From assembly GCA_029204225.1 (NCBI GenBank), contig CM055104.1, positions 44,654,841 through 44,718,840 of the forward strand: DNA of 64,000 bases, given 5' to 3'. Below, piece by piece: positions 34,965-45,089 of this stretch; the first letter of the stretch is position 1, and every line of letters begins with the position of its first letter. The position numbers were made by a program, and so were the translations under genes. A model generated the notes under the pieces. That model was not told the DNA's origin, searched no databases, and was given only the letters and a program-made list of their open reading frames with translations. The DNA comes from Diphasiastrum complanatum. Lineage: Eukaryota; Streptophyta; Lycopodiopsida; Lycopodiales; Lycopodiaceae.

Positions 34965-37900
34965 TCATTGACCTTGCAGACGACACATTGAGCATCCTAG
35001 ACAATGTTTTTGGCCATTAGGAGCATGGACAATTCTTAGTGGACACCAATTAGGGCCTTTACACTGAAAAGGCAAAAAATGTTCTTGCAGGTCCGGTCTA
35101 ATCAAGTGGCAATTTTCACAAAAATTAACTCCTCCATAGCAAATGTACATGGCTGGCGAGCAACAAAATTGGCATTTGAATTCTAGGTATTCTTTCCCAT
35201 GACCATTTTTGCAAAAATGCTTCACTCCAGCACTGCAGCTCCCGCACATTAATTGATTAGCATCCATTCTTTGGCTGATCAACAAAAGGGAAATATGTCA
35301 ACTCAATAGAAGCATCACTAAGCCAGAAAAGCCTGATAATTTTTTTTTGCATCATGCAAGAATTGTAACAAGATTTACTTTCAGGACTTACTCTGCTTGG
35401 ATCCCACAGTTACGAGCTCCCCCAAAGTATGGTTCACCACACTTGAAGCACAAAAAATATTGATATATATGCACGGCATATTCTGCAGGTCTTCCTTCAA
35501 AGGTGCCCCCAGGCATAAGCTCCTTGCTATTCTTTAATGAACTGTCTGTCTTCAGCCGTTTCAATGCTTTATCTTTTACCTAAAACGGCAATTGCAAGCT
35601 TTAATTTTGACCAGAAAATAAGAGTGGAAAATAGAATATTAGCATTATTAGGAACGGGATTGCCTGCCCATTAAGAGCCCTTACAGCGTTTTCCCCTGCA
35701 GTATTCATCATCCTGGAATGTATACAATAGGTAAAGGAATCATACCAATTTCTTTATGGATAAGGGATGCTGCATGCACACATCCAGATAAGTGTGCTTC
35801 ATGAGTTCAGAACACTGTGGACAGTTAAGGTAGCTGAAGCTGATTTCAAGACCAGGCCATCCTCCTGCAACTTTCATTTTGGCACAATGGTAATGAACAA
35901 TGTGTCCACATTGCAGTTGTATTGATGGAGCACAATGAAGGGATTCCACAGCACAGATGGTGCATAGATCACTGGCTGCAGGTAGAAATCTTGCTCGACA
36001 ATGAACATCTCTTTTCCGACAAGCATCCTAATTTAGCACATGTATACAACAGTAAGGTTGTGTGATAAATAGCCTCTCTAGAAGCTGTGTGGTAGCTTAA
36101 ATAGAATTTGTCATATGCATTCAAAATGGCAAGGATTAATTGAAAAAGTTGCATAAGGATTACACAAGAAAAGAGTTTAGATGAACGGAGATTCTTGAGT
36201 GCAAGCAGCATTTGGCATAACTTTTGAATTCTGTTCAGCTTTAGGAAAAACATAAAATCTTGATAGTTATTCACTAAGACAAATCTCATCTAACTTGGTA
36301 AAGGTGAGGAGGCGAAAGTTCTCTCTTGTTAGTCAAATACTATTTGCTAGAGCACTCAATGAATTCTGTCCACAAAGTGTTGCGCCACTTTTATAACTGT
36401 ATGCGTTGTCTAGTGGGAAGCAAATGAGCCACTTTGGGGATTCTGTCCACTAAAATGAAGATAATTTGCAATCCATTATTTGATTGACTTATCACAAACT
36501 CCATGGTAATGTGTGACCATTTTCTTTCTGTCATTGCCGGAGTTTGTAAAATTCCATAAGGACGATAATTGAAATTTTTGTTTATCATTTTTGCATGATT
36601 GACACTTGGTTACAAACTCTAAAATGTCATGTCACATTCCCCTCCATAAAAACCTATGATTAATCTTGCCAAAAGTTCTGTTGAGTCCTTGGTGACATCA
36701 AATTGAAGAACTATGGTGATTCTGTAGAATTTGCGTCTTGAATTCAGATTGTAAAATTAAGAGTATTCGATTCATTGTAGCGATTGATTTATCATTTGAT
36801 TCATCCTGTACTGGATCTCACAGCCATAGCTTTGTAAAAGTTCTCTCGACCACCTTTTGCTCTGGAGTTACACTGGTTTGACTCTAAAAGTTTTCCAAAG
36901 AATGGTGATCAGGTAAGAACCAAGAATCTATTGACATAAATATGATGGCGCCATTTCTTAATAGCATGAATTATGGCCAACATGTCCTTCGCCCTGCATA
37001 AGCTATCACACATTGCTATTGCCTTAAAGATATAGTTCCCAATCCTTTCCAAAAGCATCAGTTCGATTATGAATGGCATGAAAAAATCAGGAAAGCATAA
37101 CAAAGTGTAGAAGTCATGACTTGTTTCAGCTTCTCAAATGCCACTTGCTTGTTCGTTCCAAGCAAATTCCCGTATCTTTAAGAGGTTGGCACAATGCGTG
37201 ATAAATTTTCTGTAAAATGAAGTCAATGCAAGGAATGCCTTCAGTTGTGTTGCACTTGACGCCAGTTCACAATCACCTTTACCTTTGCAGGATGCACCGA
37301 AATGTTTTGGTCACTGATAATTTGAATCAAATACTCCACTTGAGGTAAGATAAAAAAATGTGTCTGGTGAATTTAGCAAATGATTGGTGCTCTGTGAAGA
37401 TTTCCAGAGTGGCCTTAACATGCTCATAATGCTCTTCCTTATAATCGATGCACATTATAAGTGTTCCATCTTTGTTCCTTACTACAAGCATAGGAGCTGC
37501 ATATGACGATTCAATGTGTCAAAAATTCTTTTGCAAAAGTTCCTCAATTTTCTCCGTAACCTCCTCCCTTTCCACCATAGATAGTCTATATGGAGGCTGA
37601 TTGATTGGCTTCGTGCCCCAATCAAAGTAATTTCATGTACCACATAGTTGTTTCGTGGAAGATTAAGTGGCAATTCTAAAAACACAGGATCAAATTGTGG
37701 TAAGACAGTATCCTTAATCTTACTTTGAATTAAGTCATTAAATCTACTTTATTGTGGAGGTTTTTGACTCCCTCCTAATGCCAATATGTCGTGCTTGATA
37801 GGGTGCACCTGCAGAAGAAAAACAATTCCTTACTTCTTGAATTCCGCCCTAAACTCCCTAATTGTCATAAGATCAATTGTGTCTAAATTTAATTCCACAC

Positions 37901-40900
37901 AATATGGTAACCTTTGTTTCATTGTGGAACTTCAAAGAATGCTACTAAAGATGGACATGAACTTCCACTGATTTTCCCATCCAATCACATCTTAAATAAC
38001 ATCTGCTGGTCCTAACCATAGAATTTGAGAACCGTGGAAGGTTCACCATGGTTCTCAGAACCGTACGGTTCACCAAAAAACTAAGGCTGAACCGTGGTGA
38101 ACCGTCCAATTAATTGATTAATTATTTTTTAATTTCCCACCCCCAAACATAGCCCAAAAATATGCAATAAAAGGCCAAAAAAATCTGTGAAATCTGTGTA
38201 ATGCCAAAAATCTGTGAAATCTGTGAAATCTGGGAAATCATTTGAATCTGTGAAATCTGTGTAATGCCAAAAATCTGTGAAATCTGAGGACCATTTGTGA
38301 AATCTGTGAAATGAGGGCCAAAAATGCCTTGTGAGGGGTTTGGGGGGGAAAATGGAAATTAATTAATTAGAGGAACCGGTTCATGAACCGTGGTACGGTT
38401 CACCCCACGGTTCTGAGAACCGTGGGTTCTATGGTCCTAACTCAAATCTACTAAAATAGACTCATTACTACCAGATTTAATACTAGCATCCTTACAATAC
38501 AGTTTACTCAAAAGTTTGTCCCCACTAGCTAGCTACCTGTACTTACAACTTTTCCAAACTCCCTCAATCCTTATCTCACTCCTTAAATAATTTTCTTATT
38601 CATAATATTTATGAAATTGTCAGTATTACCACTATCTAGAAGAAAACTTTCTCTTTAGATTTGAAGGGCCATGGACTATCTGCAAGAGTCTCTTTATTTG
38701 TTTCTCAGAATGAGAATTAGGCCAATAGTTGATCCTCCCACTTTCCTTGCTTAGCATTCTCTTCATGGTCAGGTGATCATTTATCTCCACATAAAAAAAA
38801 AATGTTCCTCTTTCTTCTTTACTCTATGAAAGCTTGTGAAAGTTCAAGCAGTTTTCAAGTACCTCAAGATATTTAGATGGATTAAATAATTTTGTAGGTC
38901 TGACATCCGGGAACCTTGTAAAAGAGCTTAAAGTCCCAACATTGGCAAATAGTTGTGATCCTCCTGCTGCAAGATTTCTTTGGTTGAAAAATTCTTCGAA
39001 ACTTTCTTAAGAATTGTCAAAGATTTTACCCATGTACTTGGCTTTGAAAAGTTTTGCTGGTTGTAATGCTTCCTTAAATCCAAGCCTTGAGATATTGACA
39101 TCCACCGCGATTTTTACATCTAAATGATGGATGCATTTGGTGATTCATCTTTTATCATTCACTCCCTTCGTAAAGAGTAAAATTTTCTAGAAATGCTGAA
39201 TATATTCTCTGATGTAATGACTCGATGCTAGGTCCACGGTATGTGGCCCCTGTCGACGCATATCCCTCCAACATGAGTCTTTGCTAGATGGAAAAGGAAG
39301 TCACAAAGGTAGAACAATCTTCCGATGGACACATCCACCTTAGTCTTATTGCCACCCGAAATGATTGCAAATAGTATTGTCTACCCCTAACAGCAGCCCT
39401 GCCACCTCTAGAAGAAGAGGGGCCAACTACATCTATATGTGGTGTGGTGTAGATGTGCCAATCTCTACCCCTGTCTCACCTTGAGTCGAGGTGAATGCAC
39501 GCCTACCTGAAGAAACTAATCCTATTGCAACAAACAGAATAAAAAAACATTCAATCGCTGCAAATCACAATGCACATTCATCATTCCATATCTACCATAT
39601 CCCTCCAACATGAGTCTTTGCTAGATGGAAAAGGAAGTCACAAAGGTAGAACAATCTTCCGATGGACACATCCACCTTAGTCTTATTGCCACCCGAAATG
39701 ATTGCAAATAGTATTGTCTACCCCTAACAGCAGCCCTGCCACCTCTAGAAGAAGAGGGGCCAACTACATCTATATGTGGTGTGGTGTAGATGTGCCAATC
39801 TCTACCCCTGTCTCACCTTGAGTCGAGGTGAATGCACGCCTACCTGAAGAAACTAATCCTATTGCAACAAACAGAATAAAAAAACATTCAATCACTGCAA
39901 ATCACAATGCACATTCATCATTCCATATCTACCATATCCCTCCAACATGAGTCTTTGCTAGATGGAAAAGGAAGTCACAAAGGTAGAACAATCTTCCGAT
40001 GGACACATCCACCTTAGCCTTATTGCCACCCGAAATGATTGCAAATAGTATTGTCTACCCCTAACAGCAGCCCTGCCACCTCTAGAAGAAGAGGGGCCAA
40101 CTACATCTATATGTGGTGTGGTGTAGATGTGCCAATCTCTACCCCTGTCTCACCTTGAGTCGAGGTGAATGCACGCCTACCTGAAGAAACTAATCCTATT
40201 GCAACAAACAGAATAAAAAAACATTCAATCACTGCAAATCACAATGCACATTCATCATTCAAATTTCAAAAGCAAAAAAATCAACCTTCAAACTTCAAGT
40301 CACAAGTGTATAATTCTCACCTGCAACTGGAGGAATAATCTCCTCTCTCCAAACAACTCCTGGTCTCGCAATCGTGCCCAAGAGCCCTGGTGGTGCCTAA
40401 AGGCATGCTCCAATCCCGTAGCCACACAAACAGAGGTGTACTCGAATACACACCGGACCACTTTTGTGGCTCACGTGACGATAATTGCATGTCCAGATTT
40501 TTGTGCTCGAGCTACTGTATGCTGAAGAAGTTGTGACATGATCCCATACGGGATCTCTAGATCTCACCATGACTCCCAACTCCTCACTCCTAAGTTCTAA
40601 CTCCCAACTTCTAGCATTCCTCTCACCTCTATTACCTAAAACTAAACTCCAACACTCCTAACTAGTCATTTAGTAGCTACTAACCACTCTACTAGCTAAC
40701 ATTAAAATCACACATCTCTAAGCTCCTCCTCTCCTATTCGCTCTCCTAACTCTTGACTCTTACCTCTCTCCTTCATTTACCCAATACTCAATTTCTAAAC
40801 ATCTAACTCCCAACTCTCTAATAATCAAGCTTCAACCTCTCTCTCCTCTCTGCTCTCTTTTCTCCTCTCCTTTCTTTTCTCCTATGTTTCTCCTTTCTTT

Positions 40901-43129
40901 CCGTTGAAAAGAGGTGCACAAAAAAGTTTTGAAAGAATCGCGAGGTGAGTCCGATTTGGGGGGCCAGTGGTAGATTTTTTTTCCCAATCCTAATCATTTC
41001 CGATTCGAATCGGGACCGGTCAATTCATTGATGAATCATGATTCATTCGCCAACAAATCGTGATTCATGGAAACACTACTCAAGACCCTCAATAAAGGTC
41101 CTAGGACCCCTTTTGGCCTCCAAAGGGGACTGACCTAAACTGCCTCAGTAGTCTACTATTGCACCATCAGGTTTGCTTAGAGCCAAAACAAAAGGGGGTG
41201 AGGAAGAAGTCGGCAAAACATTTCAAACGTTGGGAGGATTTTTCAAACATTTGAAATGCGTTTTAAATGTTTCACATTTGGACGTTTTAAATGTTTCATT
41301 GTCATTATGCATGCAACTTACAGGCTCACTACAACCTACAATAGAAGATGCAGTTTAAAGACCTCATATTTTTCAATAAACAACAAAGAACTTGAAATTT
41401 CTCAAATAAATTTAGGAAGGAATTTGAAATATTCTTCAATGTGGCAATCAAACGACTTATCCAGAAGCACATTTTCATAAATTCTCCATGTTTCTAGGTT
41501 GGCTCTGTTGAGATTACAAACTCGCCGACGGACTCTTATTTATCCGGTTTAGATACTCATTCTTCACTAAAAAATCATAAGAGCTTCTTGTATCATTGTT
41601 TACAAAAAAAGATTGTATTGTTGCAATCCTACTGCATATTCCACATATAAAAGCCTTTTTCCAAAGTTTCCAAAGAAGATGTCAAATGAAAATGTATCAC
41701 TTTTCTTGTGCTCCAACTCTAATTCAGATGAACTCATGACGAGAGAAACAATAGCAAGTCTAACTACTTTAGCACACGAACACTTCACAGAAGATCATAC
41801 AGACATTTGCCAAGACCATGAAACTGATAACTTTCCATATTTACAAAAACAATCCAGTTACAAAAAGTTTAATCTTCAGGACAGGTTTTTGTTCCATACC
41901 TGTAGGCAAGGTAAGCAATTGAGCTCACCTCGTACGCCCCCACATGGATGACCACAAACCAAGGTACGTGTGCAAGCCTCTTTCAATTTCTTCCTGCACT
42001 CTTCTTCCCCACAAATAGAAGCAGCAAGCCTTTGCACTGCAACTAGCTCACTTTTTTCCACACACCAACTAATGTCAACAGCCTCTTTTTCCAACCAAAT
42101 CTGCAATTCTTTGACAGATTTTGCAGAATCATCTGAAGCTTCTCGTTTTCTTGCATATACAGGATCCTGACAATACTTGCATCTAGCACTGTTTTTCTCT
42201 TCCAGAAGTTGCTCACAAGTTCTCCCTAAATGGTACGGACACTCCAAGCAAGATCCACAAAAGTTGACATGACAAATAGTACATCTGAAGCGGTTAACAG
42301 CTTTGTGGAGCAGTGCAGCTCTTGATAAAGGCCTTCTATTGCAGTCTAGCTCTGTAAAAGGAACTGTCCTATCTAACTCAGGGACTCCAGAAAGGGCTAA
42401 ACCTGGAGGCAGCTCACTGGCAACTTTTTCAATCACAACATTGCAACCAGGGCATTTCACATAATCGGTAGTGGATTCAAAAAGAGCTAGGTTAGCTGCT
42501 TCCTGCCACTGCTGAAATGCTTTTGGTGCAAGGTGCTGAGCGTCTGCAAGGGAAAAAGTTCCTGTACACGATGGAGAAGGACAAGGAAAGGCAACTCTAG
42601 CTCTGATGGAGTTGGCATCTTCGATCCTCTCTATGTAAGAAGTCCCATTTGATGTGGGCATAGTATTTTCTCCTTTCTTCAAACTCAAAGAATCATCCGA
42701 GCCTGAAGAACAGACAGCCTTTTTTGTTCTATTCACAGTGATTGAAGCAGAACCCAAAGTATCATTTGGAGTGCATGTTGATGCCGTTGTTAGCAAATAA
42801 TGTGTATACGAGCTGAGACAAGGCTTACAAAGCAGGCAAGAGCAACTTAACTCCGTAAAAATCAGGTCCAAAGAAACACTCCCACTACACAGCCTACAAA
42901 AAAACTGAGGATCCTCCTTAGCTTCAGGCACACCAGACGAGGCTATGCTTGAAGTTGACACAAAAGCGTAAGGGATTGGATCAGCCTGTATAAAAGCAGT
43001 CGCCCAATCTCCATCCTCATCCTCAAATTCTCCTTTCACAAAATTTAGTAAAAATTCTGCTTGTAAGGTAGACACCTCACTTGGTTTGGCAATCTGCTGC
43101 AACACAACTTCTGTTTGCAACAGGTCCAT
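34965..43129 (-). CDS. RBR-like / RING-Cys-Relay hybrid E3 ubiquitin ligase
   Basis: Four exons on the minus strand (43129-41900, 36027-35746, 35579-35392, 35274-34965) join in phase with GT-AG junctions to 669 residues. Residues 78-104 are a RING1-like Cys cluster. Residues 183-305 hold an IBR (C226, C229, C283, C286, C291, C294, H300, C305). After C317/C320 no normal RING2 is visible. Instead come CGHPCGGV (392-399) and CLPCL (405-409), a RING (C432, C435, C450, H452, H457, C458, C479, C482), and a tandem-cysteine region: CFKCGEPYFGG (548-558), C562, FKCQFCCS (599-606), C612, FCENCH (618-623), CPLRIVHAPNG (644-654), LGCSMCR (659-665). The second half matches the C-terminus of MYCBP2/PHR ligases. 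Those pass ubiquitin between two cysteines and onto Thr/Ser. C562 and C612 align with the two relay cysteines. Human PHR proteins exceed 4,600 residues and lack the RBR half as far as I know. Start: first ATG of the long exon, Met at 43129. Confidence 0.85.
36391..37690 (-). pseudogene. Ty3/Gypsy pol relic inside the ligase intron
   Basis: In minus-strand order: an RT-start-like block (about 37685-37480), an RNase H block ending AIKKWRHHIYVNRFLVLT (about 36909-36970), an integrase zinc-binding part (FLWRGM...CQSCK, about 36600-36660) and an integrase start (ERKWSHITMEFVISQS and ILVDRIPKVAHLLPTR, 36588-36391). RT-RNase H-integrase order identifies Ty3/Gypsy. Stops and frame changes are frequent. 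It is in the same transcriptional sense as the host gene and lies in its 5.9-kb first intron. Confidence 0.75.
38017..38433. mobile_element. hAT-type MITE with 8-bp target-site duplication
   Basis: The 417-bp element begins CATAGAA and ends TTCTATG. It is flanked on both sides by GTCCTAAC (38009-38016 and 38434-38441), a perfect 8-bp target duplication, as hAT transposases make. Both ends are packed with the word GAACCGT in both orientations, including the 14-base palindrome GAACCGTACGGTTC near 38057. The interior has imperfect tandem copies of AATCTGTGAAATCTGTG. No transposase is encoded. It sits in the ligase intron. Confidence 0.85.
39261..40260. repeat. Three 337-bp tandem repeats
   Basis: Copies start at 39261, 39598 and 39935, exactly 337 bp apart. 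Each begins TATCCCTCCAACATGAGTC and ends with CACATTCATCATTC. Only isolated differences are visible (CAATCGCTG against CAATCACTG; TTAGTCTTATT against TTAGCCTTATT). Each contains the self-complementary-looking AGAAGAAGAGG and GGTGTGGTGTAG words but no evident coding frame. The near-identity points to recent unequal crossing-over. It lies in the first intron of the ligase gene. Confidence 0.95.
40930..41080. repeat. Palindromic-word cluster (GATTCATG/CGATTCGAATCG)
   Basis: Contains two perfect palindromes, CGATTCGAATCG and TGAATCATGATTCA, plus further GATTCATGG copies. The right end GGAAACACTA and the left CAGTGGTAGA loosely resemble hAT termini, but no 8-bp target duplication was found. It is probably a degraded MITE of the same general type as that at 38017, with a different internal word. 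Confidence 0.45.
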
Positions 43130-44080
43130 CTTATATCTTGATCCAGTAAGAAAGAAGCTATTCCAGTCTCAGGCGAATTCTGGGAGAGCTTGTTGTAGCT
43201 CCAATAAAAAAAATCTACAAATTGAATGTTTTGTTAGCAGATTTCTCATGAACCACTGCTTCGGCGGATTTCATATGAACAATAGCTATGCAGAACATAT
43301 GAAAGCCCTAATTTCTGACGTAAGCAGACGCAATACTCCAGGAGTTGATGGTGCTTAGCTGAGAAGCCTAGGAATAAGAAAGCAGGAATTTAAGTCCATA
43401 ACGTAATCCTCTTAGATCAATCATGTGTTCACAGATGTTCAGGGTATTGATTAAAGACCTAAAAGGGGTTAAGAATTGCAAACAGAATTCTTCAACAGAC
43501 ATGGGCTATAATAGGGGATGGCAAAACAGGAGCATCAAAATCATTAATTCCTTCTCACTTTGATGGTAGCAGGGCAGAAACCCATGTACCAGAATGGCGC
43601 AATCACGAAGTGCTTTCCTTCTCACACATCAATCTTCAAAAACACAAGTGATTCAATCTTCAATACAAAGGCAACCAGAGTTGCGAAAGTGATTGTCAGC
43701 AACCTTTGAGCTTCTGATCTGTGCACAAATTCTGCCCAAACAAGCAGCCAGCCCCAACCCACCACGCGTATTTGCTCTCCTCCTTCCTTGCTTACTTGTA
43801 AAGGGTGAGGAAAGAGCAAAGAAGGAAGGCGGAAGGCGGAAGGCGGAAGGGCTTCTTGCGATTCATGCTTTTTTGGCTTTGCTTTGCTTTTAAGAAGATT
43901 TTATATTCAGCTGAACCGAAGGAAGACAAGAAAAAACGCTTCATAAATATGCATGTGTGTGTGTGTGTTTTTTTTAGCTTTATTGGTTGCACTTTTATGC
44001 TACATTGAGGGAGTAAGTGGGCTTGGCTTTAATAACTAGGCTTACATGGCAAAGTTGGGAATCCTCTTAGGGCCGTTTCG
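43130..44080. other. Upstream region of the ligase gene
   Basis: This is the 5' side of the minus-strand ligase gene and should hold its 5' UTR and promoter. I see no unambiguous TATA box. Simple repeats are present: (GGCGGAA)3 at about 43829-43850, and (TG)n followed by a T run at about 43953-43976. No coding signal. Confidence 0.4.
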
Positions 44081-44232
44081 GACTAGGTGCAACTCCCTTT
44101 GCCCTCTGTTTTCTCTTGTCGCTCATTGTTTTTTAATCTCGCCAAATGAATTCACGGACTAGGTGCAACTCCCTTTGCCCTCTGTTTTCTCTTGTCGCTC
44201 CTTGTTTTTTAATCTCGCCAAATGAATTCACG
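44081..44232. repeat. 76-bp tandem duplication
   Basis: Two adjacent 76-bp copies, 44081-44156 and 44157-44232, begin GACTAGGTGCAACTCCC and end AATGAATTCACG. One base differs (GCTCATTG against GCTCCTTG). The duplication lies about 1 kb upstream of the ligase start codon. Confidence 0.93.
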
Positions 44233-45089
44233 GGCAATGGACCCTCGTTCTTTTCTCCCTAGACCAACGAGAGAACTCCATTTTAAATCTAGGATGTACC
44301 GGGGAATGTAGTGTGAAATGGGTCTTAGAGTCTATTTCCGTAGCTAAACCCAATCCATGGTTGCATCTGTTGGATTTCTATTCGAAATCAATCGTTAAGG
44401 TGTTTGCTGCAAAGCTTTACATCTGTAAAGTACTCAGGGGTCGCAACGTCAAAATACCTTAGAGTCCAATTTTAGGGTTGAAAATGCATGCAAGGGTCAA
44501 AATAGCCTGGAGTTGAAACTCAACTCGACTCAGGTCAAAATTTAATATTGACTTGACTTGCCAACCCAACGATTCGATTCGACTCGACACTCAATTTTTA
44601 GAGTCAAAATAAAAAAGGATCGTCAAGGTCGAAATAAATGGTCACCTTCAACCAATAATGACCTTCTTGTAGATCTACACAAATTCTTTCAACGGACGTT
44701 CTACTACAATTAACCATAGATGAGAGGAAGTAGTGACTACTACTAAGTAGTCTTATAAATCAATTCAGGATGTAATTAACATTTTTATATAAATAAAAAG
44801 TCCATTGCCTCCATTAGGAGGGGCGCATGGCACTCTTCCAAGAGTGCAAATGATACCCATTGTACATTCATGTTTTCTATAACAGTTTCATAGTAGCCAA
44901 TGTTTCTACCATTAGTGAATCTCAGTAGCTAGAGATTCTATCTTTGGTGAATTAACCCAATGATTGTTGTGATGTTATTTTTTGTACATCCAGTGATTTA
45001 TGTATTGAGTCTAGTTGCGCTCCATCACAACTATTTTGCATATTGCTATCATAAGTTTATTGTTTAATCTTGGACCGCCTTAACGGGCC
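44233..45089. other. Unannotated, with a GACTCGA word cluster
   Basis: No gene is seen. At about 44510-44620 the words GAGTTGA, ACTCGACTC, GATTCGATTCGACTCGAC recur in both orientations beside AGAGTCAAAATA, a third example of a short-word inverted cluster typical of small DNA-transposon ends. No target duplication was identified. Confidence 0.35.

Noticed and set aside
39261-40260. CRISPR-like array
   Set aside because: The repeats are 337 bp, directly abutting and without spacers, in a plant nuclear context; this is a tandem duplication.
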